From contig JABHEG010000107.1 of assembly GCA_018676675.1 (NCBI GenBank), positions 1-64,000 of the forward strand: a stretch of 64,000 nucleotides of DNA, given 5' to 3'. Under the pieces are notes generated by a model that was not told the origin of the DNA, searched no databases, and saw nothing but the letters and a program-made list of their open reading frames with translations. This DNA is from Lentisphaerota bacterium (lineage in GTDB: Bacteria; Verrucomicrobiota; Lentisphaeria; Oligosphaerales; JABHEG01). Positions 34,737 to 43,601 of this stretch are shown here, in pieces; position 1 is the first letter of the stretch; the number at the start of each line of letters is the position of its first letter. A program made the translations under genes and the position numbers.

Positions 34737-35807
34737 CTAACTTGCGCCTGGGGATGACCCACTCAGCTCTGTTCGGTGCTTGCGATACAGGCCGCGGAAC
34801 TGGTCATAGGTCAACCCCAATCCGGCAGCTGCTGCCCGCTGGTTGTGGCGGTGTGCTGTCAGAGCCTTGCCGACCAGGTGAATCTCGACTTGTCGCAGGG
34901 CTTCTTTGAGAGGTCTTGCCCCGACATCCGCACGCAGTAGCGGTGCCGTCCTGTCGGGCTCCGCAACGGGAGCCATGTCCGTCCGAGGAGATGGGGCGCC
35001 GTCCGTGGGCAGGTCAGAACGGGGAGGGGGGAAGGGATCGAAGACAAGTTGATCGGGCTCGACAAGATGGTTGTCGGAACGGTAGACAGCCCGTTCGACC
35101 ACGTTCTTCAGTTCACGCACGTTCCCGGGCCAGGCATAGCTGAGAAGGCAGCGTTCTGCCGCCTGGGAGAACTCGGGCAGCGCCGAACGTTCAAGCTCGA
35201 ACGACATGCGACTGGCGAAGTGTCTCGCCAGCAGGAGGATGTCCTCGCCTCGATCACGAAGAGGGGGAAGCGCCAAGACCTCGAACGACAGTCGGTCGAG
35301 AAGATCCGCTTTGAAGCGCCCGGCCCGGACGAGCTGCCGCAGATCGGCGTTCGTTGCCGCGATAATCCGGACGTCGACGTTGATCGGCACGGAGCTGCCG
35401 ACGCGCTCGAACGTCCCATACTCGACCACTCGCAGGATCTTCTCCTGTGCTTCCATTGGGATGTTACCTATTTCGTCCAGGAACAGAGCTCCGCCGTCCG
35501 CAGCCTCGAATCGGCCCTCTCGAGGCGCGCGCGCCCCGGTGAATGCTCCCGCTTCGTGACCGAAGAGCTCTGCCTCGATCAGGGTCGACGGCAGGGTGGC
35601 GCAGTTGAGGGTCACCCACCCTCCGTCCCACCGGTCAGACAAGTAGTGGAGCCGCGTCGCAGCCAGTTCCTTCCCCGTGCCCCGTTCTCCCACAATCAAC
35701 ACCGGCCGGTTTACCCGGGCAGCGCGGGACAACCGCTCCTGAAACAGCATGAACGCTTCCGATTGCCCTAAGGCATCTGTTACACGAGCGTTTTCGGCTG
35801 CAGACAT
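34737..35807 (-). CDS. pspF: PspF-type sigma-54 activator
   Basis: A 356-residue bacterial enhancer-binding protein without an N-terminal regulatory domain, as in PspF. Walker A is G-E-R-G-T-G-K-E (40-47), the sigma-54-contact loop G-A-F-T-G-A is at 87-92, and Walker B is F-L-D-E-I (109-113). The Y-L-S-D-R-W segment (W60) corresponds to the E. coli PspF loop whose W56 is contacted by PspA. A C-terminal Fis-like helix-turn-helix (N-Q-R-A-A-A-A-G-L-G) binds upstream DNA. It is divergent from pspA with a 237-bp gap; together these strongly identify it. PspA should inhibit it until envelope stress. Confidence 0.93.
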   Translation of the reverse strand: MSAAENARVTDALGQSEAFMLFQERLSRAARVNRPVLIVGERGTGKELAATRLHYLSDRWDGGWVTLNCATLPSTLIEAELFGHEAGAFTGARAPREGRFEAADGGALFLDEIGNIPMEAQEKILRVVEYGTFERVGSSVPINVDVRIIAATNADLRQLVRAGRFKADLLDRLSFEVLALPPLRDRGEDILLLARHFASRMSFELERSALPEFSQAAERCLLSYAWPGNVRELKNVVERAVYRSDNHLVEPDQLVFDPFPPPRSDLPTDGAPSPRTDMAPVAEPDRTAPLLRADVGARPLKEALRQVEIHLVGKALTAHRHNQRAAAAGLGLTYDQFRGLYRKHRTELSGSSPGAS

Positions 35808-35961
35808 GATTGCTCCACAAAAAGAGGCGGGCGAAGCCCGTAGATGGTGAACTATACCATAAAACGGTTGCGAGCACCATGTCGCGATATCCCCTTTCGG
35901 TGGCGTTTGTGATGACTAACAGATTGTCTGGACGCGACTTAAGTCGATAGGATGAGTGTCT

Positions 35962-35977
35962 TGGCAAGGCTGCTGCA
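35962..35977 (+). promoter_or_regulatory. Sigma-54 promoter of the psp operon
   Basis: TGGCAAGGCTGCTGCA fits the TGGCACG-N4-TTGC consensus: the invariant GG and GC are present at the required spacing, with two mismatches. It lies 67 bases before the pspA start and downstream of the divergent pspF gene, where PspF sites are expected (about 35830-35940). Confidence 0.75.
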
Positions 35978-36044
35978 TTGTCTCGGGCGACACACGGAGA
36001 CAGTTGTCACTAGCGACGAGCTACAGGGAAAGGAGCGTAGGACC

Positions 36045-36752
36045 ATGGGCATCTTCACGAGAATGCGGGACATCGTCAGCTCGAACATCAACGCGATGCT
36101 GGACAAGGCCGAAGACCCGGAGAAGTTGATCAAGCTGATGATCCAGGAGATGGAGGATACACTGGTCGAGGTGAAGGCGTCCTGTGCCGGAACGATTGCG
36201 ACCGGAAAGAGGATTGACCGCGATCTCGTGAAGGCGGAAGAGGGGGCACAGCTGTGGGCGGAACGGGCCGAACTGGCGGTAGCGAGAGGGCGAGAGGGTT
36301 TGGCGCGGGAAGCAATCCGGGAGCGGCAGCACTTGCAGGAAAAGGTGACGTCGCTCGAGCGGGAACAGGCTGACTGCGGGGCGTTGATCGAGCAGTACAA
36401 GAACGACATCGGTCAACTTGAAGATAAGCTGCGTGCGGCCCGCGAGAAGCACCGGACCTTGATCCGTCGTCATGTTCATGCCCAGCGCAAAGACCGGGCC
36501 CAACGGGGCATTCGCAGGACAGACAACAGCGACGCCTGGGTTCGCTTCGAGCAGTTTGAGAACCGGATAGAACGAATGGAGGCTGAAGCCGATCTGATCA
36601 ATCCAGCCCGACGTCCGGACTTGGATACGGCTTTCTCCGAACTGGACGGGGACGAGGACGTTGAGAAAGAACTTGAGGCGTTGCGGCAGAAGTTGGCCGG
36701 GAACTCGGACGACACTCCGGTCGAGGCACCCCCTGTCGAGGCAGCGTCTTGA
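36045..36752 (+). CDS. pspA: Phage shock protein A
   Basis: A 235-residue PspA/IM30 protein. The ATG at 36045 has AAGGAG upstream and gives the family start M-G-I-F-T-R-M-R-D-I-V-S-S-N-I-N-A-M-L-D-K-A-E-D-P. The rest is one long coiled-coil with heptad patterns. An upstream in-frame start at 35952 would begin before the sigma-54 promoter and is not credible. PspA binds and inhibits PspF, and under membrane stress forms ESCRT-III-like assemblies on the inner membrane that limit proton leakage. The tail (P-V-E-A-P-P-V-E-A-A-S) is flexible. Confidence 0.96.
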   Translation: MGIFTRMRDIVSSNINAMLDKAEDPEKLIKLMIQEMEDTLVEVKASCAGTIATGKRIDRDLVKAEEGAQLWAERAELAVARGREGLAREAIRERQHLQEKVTSLEREQADCGALIEQYKNDIGQLEDKLRAAREKHRTLIRRHVHAQRKDRAQRGIRRTDNSDAWVRFEQFENRIERMEAEADLINPARRPDLDTAFSELDGDEDVEKELEALRQKLAGNSDDTPVEAPPVEAAS

Positions 36753-36811
36753 CGTCTCGGTGAATCGGTCACATTCTATAGTGGCAATGTCATCAAGAAG
36801 GGACACAAGCC

Positions 36812-37102
36812 ATGGCAGTATCATCGGTCGTAACCGCAGCCTGGGCCACCTTGACGAAGTGTCTTGGGGTGGCGATCATCTTCACCCCGATCGTGCTGAT
36901 CATCTGCGGCACGCTTCTCGTCTTCCTGGTCATGAAGCGCAAGCAGGACCCCAGCGGACCTGGTGACATTGACGAGACCCGCATGATCCAGGAGATGTAT
37001 CAGGACATGGGCCGGATGGCCACACGCATAGAGGCGCTGGAAACGATTTTACTCGAGAAGGTCAGGGACGAGGATAAGGAGAGTGGTGATGGGCTCAGCT
37101 AG
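36812..37102 (+). CDS. PspB-like small membrane protein
   Basis: A 96-residue protein with one membrane helix (about residues 18-42) ending M-K-R-K-Q, then a charged coiled-coil, E-M-Y-Q-D-M-G-R-M-A-T-R-I-E-A-L-E-T-I-L, which closely resembles the PspB cytoplasmic helix. E. coli PspB is 74 residues and has a shorter N-terminus. It sits between pspA and pspC exactly where PspB belongs; a GGGA site precedes the ATG. PspB and PspC sense stress and release PspA from PspF. Confidence 0.82.
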   Translation: MAVSSVVTAAWATLTKCLGVAIIFTPIVLIICGTLLVFLVMKRKQDPSGPGDIDETRMIQEMYQDMGRMATRIEALETILLEKVRDEDKESGDGLS

Positions 37103-37472
37103 ACGACCAAGCAGGGGACTGTATCGATCACGAAACGGGATGATTCTCGGGGTCTGCCGAGGACTGGCGGATTACCTGGAGGTGAGTCCGTTCTGGCTCA
37201 GGCTCTTCGCGTTTCTGGCGTTTGTCTTCAGTGGGTTCTGGCCGGTCGTGGGGATCTACTTCGTCATGGCTCTGCTGATGCGCCCCGAGCCCGTACTTTC
37301 CTTCACGTCGGAAGGAGATGAAGCATTCTACCACTCCTACGTGCAGAGCCGAGGCACGGCCCTGAGGCGCCTCAAGAAGACATTTGATGATCTCCAGCGC
37401 CGCATTCAGCGGATCGAGACCATCGTGACGTCGCGTGAGTACGACTGGGAGCAGCGCCTGCGCAACGGGTAA
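37089..37472 (+). CDS. pspC: PspC-domain membrane protein
   Basis: A 127-residue PspC. I chose the ATG at 37089, after AAGGAGA; GTG codons at 37083 and 37086 are alternatives. It overlaps pspB by 14 bases, indicating translational coupling. The N-terminus L-Y-R-S-R-N-G-M-I-L-G-V-C-R-G-L-A-D-Y-L is the PspC signature, then a membrane segment W-L-R-L-F-A-F-L-A-F-V-F, and a C-terminal coiled-coil with R-R-I-Q-R-I-E-T-I-V. It works with the PspB-like protein in sensing envelope damage. Confidence 0.93.
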   Translation: MGSARRPSRGLYRSRNGMILGVCRGLADYLEVSPFWLRLFAFLAFVFSGFWPVVGIYFVMALLMRPEPVLSFTSEGDEAFYHSYVQSRGTALRRLKKTFDDLQRRIQRIETIVTSREYDWEQRLRNG

Positions 37473-37599
37473 CTGTTCGGCCCCGACATTCCGAAGGCAC
37501 TTCTCGTGCCTCCATTCCGCTGGACTCCGCCAAGAGCACCGTTATCCTTACCACATCCGTTCCCCATATGGACCCCGTGGTACTCTCAGGAGACGAGCC

Positions 37600-38613
37600 T
37601 TGGCCGACCCACACTCCCGCTTTGACGCTGCCACCGAGCGCGCCCGCGGCTATGTAACCAGTGGACACCTCACATGTGCTGTCATGGCCGTCGCCGGCCG
37701 TGAGGGAACGCCTCGGATGCAGTGCTTCGGCCAGGACGGGAAGGCTGCCCCCGAGCTCGCGGGCCGGATCTACGCATTGGCATCAATCTCAAAGGCGATT
37801 ACAGGTGTGGCCATCGCCCGGCTTGTCGACCAGGGGAAACTCAGCTACTCCGACCTCATCACCGAACACCTTCCCGACTTCGGCGTCGATGAACGGCGTC
37901 GGACGATGACTATCGGCCAAATCCTCACACACAGCACTGGTCTGCCCGCCCGATTCGCTCCCGATTTTCTCAAACATGGTCTGACCACCGACGCAAGCTA
38001 CCGATTGCTCTGTGAAGATGAGCTCCTGTACTCTCCTGGGACGAACATGCAGTACAGCAGCTACACCTACCAGCTGCTGAATGAGATCGTCGCCCGTCTG
38101 CTCGGACAGAGCATGACCGAGTTCCTCTCCGAAACCGTTCTCAGCCCCTGTGGCATGACTGACACGGGCTTTGCGCCTTCGAGTTGGGACCGCGCCATGC
38201 CCACGATCGACCACCCGGTCCCGATGGGCAAGAAAATGGATGCATACACCGCGATGGAGATGTCCGGCAGCGGGCTATGGTCAACCGCCCAGGATCTGGT
38301 TGCTATGGCACAAGCATACCTTGAGCCTGGCCGTCTGTTCAGCCGGGCGACGTTCGAGCTGGTGACCGCTGCCCAGCCGTCATTGCCACGCTGGAAGACT
38401 GACCAGTTCAGCAAGCGCACCTGGGGATGGGTGAAGGAAGACCGGCCAGAGTTCACCAGGCAACCCGAAAACGGGTTCTACCATGGTGGCGCGACTGGTA
38501 CGCTGCTCTGGATCGACCCGGCGACAGACCTGATCTTTGTGTTCCTGACCGACCGCTGGGGCTCAGGGAACGAGCATGCCTTTGAGACTCTCGACCGTCT
38601 TTACGGAGCCTGA
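37600..38613 (+). CDS. Serine hydrolase, beta-lactamase/esterase class C family
   Basis: A 337-residue beta-lactamase-fold hydrolase. The TTG at 37600 is preferred because CAGGAGA precedes it; the longer open frame to 37435 overlaps pspC and has no family similarity. Catalytic motifs: S62-I-S-K65 (S-x-x-K), Y152-S-S154 (in place of Y-x-N), and H295-G-G297 (K-T-G position). I-G-Q-I-L-T-H-S-T-G-L is a family hallmark. Such proteins are esterases, peptidases or lactamases; resistance is not implied. No signal peptide. It overlaps nothing but is followed 37 bp later by the DUF4838 gene. Confidence 0.88.
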   Translation: MADPHSRFDAATERARGYVTSGHLTCAVMAVAGREGTPRMQCFGQDGKAAPELAGRIYALASISKAITGVAIARLVDQGKLSYSDLITEHLPDFGVDERRRTMTIGQILTHSTGLPARFAPDFLKHGLTTDASYRLLCEDELLYSPGTNMQYSSYTYQLLNEIVARLLGQSMTEFLSETVLSPCGMTDTGFAPSSWDRAMPTIDHPVPMGKKMDAYTAMEMSGSGLWSTAQDLVAMAQAYLEPGRLFSRATFELVTAAQPSLPRWKTDQFSKRTWGWVKEDRPEFTRQPENGFYHGGATGTLLWIDPATDLIFVFLTDRWGSGNEHAFETLDRLYGA

Positions 38614-38650
38614 GGGACAGTCGTTTGGTGAACCACTGCAGGAGGGAGCA

Positions 38651-40594
38651 ATGAGCATTGAGCGGATCGTGTGTCTGAGAGCGGATGGCCCCGTTCGGCT
38701 TGCAGCCAGGGAACTCCGAAAGAGCCTGGGCAAAGCGACCGACTTGGACTTCCGCGTGGTGCAGCGGAAGCGCTTCAGACCGGACAACAGCACGATTTGG
38801 GTTGGACTCTTCCCTGATGTCGCGGAGGCGGTTCCCACCGATGCCTGCGAGCATGCCTTGGATGACCGGGTCGTCATCGATGTCGGCCCGAATGGAGGCA
38901 TCATCGCAGGAGCGAACCCCAGAAGCGTACTCTTGGGGACCTACCGGTACCTGACGGCGCTGGGGTTCCGTTGGCTGCGTCCCGGGCGAGACGGCGAGCG
39001 TGTCCCCGCGCTCTCCCAGATCCTACCCCAAGTCACGCTCGATGAAACGCCATCGTACCGACACCGCGGCGTGTGCATCGAGGGCGCAGTCAGTCTTGAG
39101 CACGTCCTTGATACTATCGACTGGATGCCCAAACTCGGCTACAACGCCTATTTCATTCAGTTTCGGGAAGCCTACAATTTCTTCCAACGGTGGTATGAAC
39201 ACGAAGGCAACCCGACCATGGCGTCGAAGCCTTTCCCGGTTGAGGAGGCACGGGCATTTACGAGCCAAGCGCGGGAGGCCGTCAAGCGGCGGGGCATGGA
39301 TCTGCACATGGTCGGGCACGGCTGGACATGCGAGCCGTTTGGCATCCCCGGTCCTGGCTGGTTCCAGCACGAAGGGCCTATCCCGGACGCCTCCAAACGG
39401 CTCCTTGCGGAAGTCAATGGCAAGCGCGAGCTGTGGGGAGGCATTGCTCTCAACACGAACCTCTGCTACGGCAACCCGACGACTCGCGAGACGATCACTG
39501 ACGCAATCGTTGAGTACGCCGCTGAAAACGCGGATGTGGATATCATCCATTTCTGGCTCGCAGACGGCAGCAACAACCAGTGTGAGTGCCCCCTGTGCTG
39601 CGACGACCTTCCCGCAGATATGTATGTCACCATGCTCAACGAGTTGGACGCGAAACTCACTGCAGCCGGCCTGGACACACGGATTGTGTTCCTCGTCTAC
39701 GTTGACCTGCTGTGGGCGCCAGCCAAGGAACGGATCCGGAACCCGGACCGTTTCATCCTCATGTTTGCCCCGATTACCCGTTCTTACTCGGCGCCTTTCG
39801 CGGTGACCGGGAGTTCAGTTATTGCTCTGCCCCCCTACAATCGCAACAAGCTTCAGTTTCCGCGCGCCCCACAGGTGAACCTGGCCTTTCTTGCCAGCTG
39901 GCAGGAGCAATTCGCCGGCGATAGCTTCGATTTCGACTATCACTTTATGTGGGACCATCACAAAGACCCCGGGCAATTCGCCATGGCTAAGGTCCTACAT
40001 GAGGACATGAAACGGCTCCGGGATATCGGGCTGAACGGCATGGTCAGCTGTCAGAATCAACGCGTGTTTTTCCCGACCGGCCTGGGAATGGTGGCGATGG
40101 GGCGAACGCTTTGGGACCGCGACCTGACGTTCAATGAGATTACCGCGGATTATTTCCGTGCCGCGTTCGGGGATCGAGGTCCTGACGTTTCTCGTTACCT
40201 GGAGCGCCTGTCGGACTTGTTTGATCCTCGGTTGATCCGGGGCGAAGCCGACGACGCACAGAGGGCTGCTGCCCCGGGATCATTGACCCAGATTCCCGGC
40301 GTGCTTGATGCCATGGCTGGGGCAATCGAGGCGGGGGCGGATTCAGAGGATCCCTGTGAAGCCCTGTCCTGGCGCTATCTCGCTTCCCATGCCCGGCTCT
40401 GCCGCCAGTTGGCCCGAGCAATGTTCTTGCACTATTCCGGCAGCGAGGATCAAGCGAAGACAGAGGCATGGTCAATGTTCCGCTGGCTGCGGCGCCAGGA
40501 ACGGTATATTCATCGAGCCATTGATGTTTTTGAGTTCCAGGTGACCATTGCCCCCCTGTTCGGCATTTCGAGGGATGACATTCTGGGAAGATAG
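38651..40594 (+). CDS. DUF4838-family protein (glycosidase-like), probably cytoplasmic
   Basis: A 647-residue protein with a strong GGAGGGAG site before the ATG at 38651. An N-terminal alpha/beta region (A-A-R-E-L-R-K-S-L, then I-I-A-G-A-N-P-R-S-V-L-L-G-T-Y-R-Y-L) resembles the domain that precedes glycosidase barrels in GH20 and GH67 relatives. The central part is TIM-barrel-like with W-M-P-K-L-G-Y-N and a C311-x-C313-x2-C316 motif typical of DUF4838. No signal peptide, unlike the relative at 59195-62224. The activity is not characterised; hydrolysis of uronic or amino-sugar chains is plausible. It is flanked by serine hydrolase and DegT genes. Confidence 0.78.
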   Translation: MSIERIVCLRADGPVRLAARELRKSLGKATDLDFRVVQRKRFRPDNSTIWVGLFPDVAEAVPTDACEHALDDRVVIDVGPNGGIIAGANPRSVLLGTYRYLTALGFRWLRPGRDGERVPALSQILPQVTLDETPSYRHRGVCIEGAVSLEHVLDTIDWMPKLGYNAYFIQFREAYNFFQRWYEHEGNPTMASKPFPVEEARAFTSQAREAVKRRGMDLHMVGHGWTCEPFGIPGPGWFQHEGPIPDASKRLLAEVNGKRELWGGIALNTNLCYGNPTTRETITDAIVEYAAENADVDIIHFWLADGSNNQCECPLCCDDLPADMYVTMLNELDAKLTAAGLDTRIVFLVYVDLLWAPAKERIRNPDRFILMFAPITRSYSAPFAVTGSSVIALPPYNRNKLQFPRAPQVNLAFLASWQEQFAGDSFDFDYHFMWDHHKDPGQFAMAKVLHEDMKRLRDIGLNGMVSCQNQRVFFPTGLGMVAMGRTLWDRDLTFNEITADYFRAAFGDRGPDVSRYLERLSDLFDPRLIRGEADDAQRAAAPGSLTQIPGVLDAMAGAIEAGADSEDPCEALSWRYLASHARLCRQLARAMFLHYSGSEDQAKTEAWSMFRWLRRQERYIHRAIDVFEFQVTIAPLFGISRDDILGR

Positions 40595-40647
40595 CTCACT
40601 GACAGGACGGACGGGCAGAGAACGCCACGCAGGAGGACATGTAGACT

Positions 40648-41874
40648 ATGAGTACCCTCGCCATTCACGGAGGACAGCCTGTCCGCAAAAGCCCAATCAG
40701 TCCGTCAGGGGAACGGTTCGGGGATGACGAAATCGCCCTGCTGACCGAGGTGATCCGTTCCCAGAAGCTGAACTGCAACGCGGGCACGCGAGTCAAGGAG
40801 TTCTCGAGTGCCTTCGGGCAGTACATCGGTCGGGCTCATTCCTGGATGGTCACATCGGGAACAGCGGCAATTCACGTCGCATTGGGGGCGGCAAACCTGA
40901 ATCCCGGGGACGAAGTAATCACCGCCCCGGTCACCGATATGGGGACGATCTGCCCCATTCTCATGCAGAACGCCATTCCTGTCTTCGCTGACCTGGAGGC
41001 GGGTTCCATGTGTCTTGACCCCGAGGATGTCGTCCGCCGAATCACACCGCGCACGCGCGTCATCATGCCGGTTCACTTCTGTGGGAACGCCTGTAACATG
41101 GAGGCCCTGACCGCTATCGCAGAGGAACACCAGCTCCTCCTCATCGAGGACTGCGCCCAGGCCTTCAATACTGTTTTCGCCGGACGTAAGGTCGGCACGA
41201 TCGGTGATATCGGCTGCTTCAGTCTCAATCAGTCAAAGCACATCTCCTGCGGTGACGGTGGAATCACGGTGACCGATGATCCCGAGCTTGGGGAACGTGT
41301 CCTGCTGTTTTCGGACAAAGCCTGGCCTCGCAGCGGGACTCGACGGGACCACTTGTTTCTAGCCCCGAACTACCGGGTCACGGAACTGCAGGCCGCTGTT
41401 GCTCTCGCCCAGCTCAAGAAGCTCGACGCCATCACAAACACGCGGCGGGATCGAGGGGACCTCATTACGAGCCTGCTGGAAGGGGCTCCGGAAATCGCGC
41501 CCATGCACGTCCGCGAGGGTGATGAGTGCACCTACTGGTTCTATTGGTTCCGGGTGCCTTCGGAGCGACGGAACGAGTACGTGCATGCGCTCAAAGCCGA
41601 GGGCCTCCCGGCAAGCGCAGGGTACATCCCCAAGCCGGTCTACCTCTACGACGTTCTGCGCGAGAAGAAGACGTACGGGGACACCCATTTCCCCTACGGC
41701 TATGCGCCCTTCCGTGATCCGGAGAACGAGATAGACTATCACGAAGGGCTTTGTCCCGTGGCGGAGCGAGGTCTCACCGAGATGATCCGCTTCGGGCTCA
41801 GTGAATTCTGGACCGAGGACGATGCCCGGGATGCGGCCATCATCATTCGGAAGGTGGCCGAAGCGTTGGCATGA
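40648..41874 (+). CDS. DegT/DnrJ/EryC1/StrS aminotransferase
   Basis: A 408-residue PLP enzyme. GGAGG lies ahead of the ATG. V-T-S-G-T-A-A-I-H-V-A-L (68-79), L-I-E-D-C-A-Q-A (D168) and the Schiff-base lysine K197 in S-L-N-Q-S-K-H-I-S-C-G-D-G-G are all present. It differs in sequence from the DegT protein at 14295-15497. The opening L-A-I-H-G-G-Q-P-V-R resembles AHBA-synthase-like members. Amino-sugar turnover or modification is the general role; specificity is unknown. It lies in a + strand run with the DUF4838 gene and is followed by palindromic element B. Confidence 0.88.
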   Translation: MSTLAIHGGQPVRKSPISPSGERFGDDEIALLTEVIRSQKLNCNAGTRVKEFSSAFGQYIGRAHSWMVTSGTAAIHVALGAANLNPGDEVITAPVTDMGTICPILMQNAIPVFADLEAGSMCLDPEDVVRRITPRTRVIMPVHFCGNACNMEALTAIAEEHQLLLIEDCAQAFNTVFAGRKVGTIGDIGCFSLNQSKHISCGDGGITVTDDPELGERVLLFSDKAWPRSGTRRDHLFLAPNYRVTELQAAVALAQLKKLDAITNTRRDRGDLITSLLEGAPEIAPMHVREGDECTYWFYWFRVPSERRNEYVHALKAEGLPASAGYIPKPVYLYDVLREKKTYGDTHFPYGYAPFRDPENEIDYHEGLCPVAERGLTEMIRFGLSEFWTEDDARDAAIIIRKVAEALA

Positions 41875-41908
41875 TGGGGCATCCGGATGCCCGGGAGATT
41901 GGGGCATC

Positions 41909-42051
41909 GCCCAATGCTATTGACTTTCCCCTGCCACTGCACTGGCGGAGAGGTCGCCGGATGGCACCGCCTCCCACATTGTGTGCTCTGGTAACGTGGG
42001 AGGGGCTGCCACCCCGCGACCCCATCTCCGAGAAAGCTGATAGCATTGGGC
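41909..42051. repeat. Palindromic intergenic element, copy B (complete)
   Basis: A 143-bp element whose left end GCCCAATGCTATTGACTTTC pairs with the right end GAAAGCTGATAGCATTGGGC at 17 of 20 positions. The inner stems are GGTCGC/GCGACC and CCTCCCAC (41970-41977) / GTGGGAGG (41996-42003). It occupies the gap between two co-directional genes, directly 3' of the DegT gene. Trinucleotides ATC flank both ends and might be a target duplication. Confidence 0.8.
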
Positions 42052-42091
42052 ATCCCCCCCCCCTTCACAATGGCAGACAGGAGTACGCGCG

Positions 42092-43387
42092 ATGCTTCAT
42101 GCAGGATTCGGTCGGGCCGATATTACACCCATCGATCATCGCGAGACCCTTTACCATCGGCGCGAGGGAATGGCCGACGTCGAAACCCCGATAAGGGATC
42201 CGCTCCTTGCGCGCTGCACTGTATTCCGCGATGGCGAGAGAGTAGCCGTCTGGCTGACGCTGGATGTGCTCTGCGTCGATACGTGTCTGCGCGGGCGCAT
42301 CAGTGATGCCCTGGCCAAGGCAAATCTGCGCACGGACGCCCTGACCGTCTGCGCGACCCATACCCACACTGCCCCATCGATCATTTCCTTCCACAGCCGC
42401 CACCCGACCCACGAGGAGACGCTTCAGCGTGTCGTTACAGGATCCGTCGCGGCAGTTGCCCAGGCGGTCTCTGATCTGGTGCCCTGCGAACTCGCTGCCG
42501 GGACCGCCTCCGTGGCCATCAACGTCAATCGTCGCGAGATCGGCCGCATGCGCGCGGTCAATGACTTGGCCGCGCCGTCGGGGCTCGTTGATCCGCTCGT
42601 GCACGTACTGCGGATTTCGCAGTCGGGGTCGGCCCGAGTCGGTCTGATGGTGAACTACACGGCGCACCCCCTGACGATGGCCAGGGACGTTCCGCTGATC
42701 TCCGCTGACTTCCCGGGACAGGCTATGCAGCAACTGGAGTCCACGGTGAGCATCGCTCATGCGCAGTTCCTGCAAGGCTGTGCCGGGAATGTGAACGTCA
42801 AGATCAGCGGGGGTGAGCAGGAAGCAGCACGCGCCGGCGAACTCCTGGCCAAGGGTGTTCTCACCGCCGTGGACGCCGCAACGCCGTGTGGAGCAGCAGC
42901 GTTCGATGTGTCGGAACGGGTCGTGCAACTGCCTTGGCAGGCGCCTCCGCCTCTCGATGAAGCTCGGGCGCTCCTGGCCAAGGCTCAGGCCGGGGAGCCG
43001 CTGCCTGACATCGGTGGCGGGGAGATTGCATTGGACTGGGCCGAAGCCCTGCACCAAACGCTCCAGGCCGGTCCCCCTCCTGCCTACGCCCGTGTGCTCG
43101 TCCAGGCGCTCTGTTTGGGCGATGTGGTGCTTCTTGCTCTGCCTGGTGAAGTCTTCGTCGAGATCGGCCGACAGATTCGCGAGCGCACCGAGGCGGGGCG
43201 GCTTCTCATCGCCGCCTACGCCAACAGTGACGAGGTGGGGTACGTCCCCACGGCATCTGCGTTCCCCGAAGGCGGGTACGAAGTCGATGTGGCGCCCTGT
43301 TACTACGGTCTCTTCAAGCTCGCCCCGGAGTGCGAGGGCGTTCTCGTGGAGGCGGGAGTTGCGTGCGTGGAAGATGTCTTGCGGTGA
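42092..43387 (+). CDS. Neutral ceramidase N-terminal-domain-like hydrolase
   Basis: A 431-residue protein matching the neutral/alkaline ceramidase N-terminal domain: G-F-G-R-A-D-I-T-P at the start, D-V-L-C-V-D, A-T-H-T-H-T-A-P (zinc-binding histidines), Y-T-A-H-P-L-T-M, and L-Q-G-C-A-G-N-V-N. It lacks a signal peptide and the C-terminal Ig-like domain of secreted ceramidases, as is common in PVC bacteria. True ceramide hydrolysis should not be assumed; cleavage of amide or ester groups from sugars is as likely. An AGGAG site lies 10 bases upstream of the ATG. Confidence 0.82.
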   Translation: MLHAGFGRADITPIDHRETLYHRREGMADVETPIRDPLLARCTVFRDGERVAVWLTLDVLCVDTCLRGRISDALAKANLRTDALTVCATHTHTAPSIISFHSRHPTHEETLQRVVTGSVAAVAQAVSDLVPCELAAGTASVAINVNRREIGRMRAVNDLAAPSGLVDPLVHVLRISQSGSARVGLMVNYTAHPLTMARDVPLISADFPGQAMQQLESTVSIAHAQFLQGCAGNVNVKISGGEQEAARAGELLAKGVLTAVDAATPCGAAAFDVSERVVQLPWQAPPPLDEARALLAKAQAGEPLPDIGGGEIALDWAEALHQTLQAGPPPAYARVLVQALCLGDVVLLALPGEVFVEIGRQIRERTEAGRLLIAAYANSDEVGYVPTASAFPEGGYEVDVAPCYYGLFKLAPECEGVLVEAGVACVEDVLR

Positions 43388-43460
43388 ACGGTCGGGGCGA
43401 AGACCGCCGTACAAAAGAATCGGGCGGCATCGTCTGCTTGTACGCCGCACGGCCCCCCGG

Positions 43461-43564
43461 GCGGCATTTTCTGCTGGCGGCTGGAGGGCCATCCGCCGTA
43501 CAAAAGAATCGGGCGGCATTTTCTGCTGGCGGCTGGAGGGCCATCCGCCGTACAAGAAGCGGGA
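43461..43564. repeat. Tandem repeat of a 52-bp unit, with REP-like arms
   Basis: Two adjacent copies of a unit beginning GCGGCATTTTCTGCTGGCGG (43461-43512 and 43513-43564) differ only near the end. Just upstream (43441-43467) is a GC-rich stretch starting TACGCCGCACGGCCCCCCGG that recurs at 53289-53315. Motifs reading GCCGTAC or GTACGCCGC occur in both orientations, as in REP sequences. The repeat lies between the ceramidase-like and giant heparinase-like genes. Confidence 0.8.
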
Positions 43565-43566
43565 CT

Positions 43567-43598
43567 TTCCGTCAGAGCCCTGACCAACGGGAGGGGGC
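43567..43598. repeat. 32-bp direct repeat, left copy
   Basis: The 32-bp sequence beginning TTCCGTCAGAGCCCTGACCA is found again, exactly and in the same orientation, at 47696-47727. The two copies bracket the 1352-codon gene between them, ending 4 bp before its stop codon here. Confidence 0.85.
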
Positions 43599-43601
43599 AC
43601 T

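Noticed and set aside
35952..36044. Upstream extension of pspA
   Set aside because: It would begin before the sigma-54 promoter, so it could not be on the transcript; the ATG at 36045 has the ribosome site and family start.
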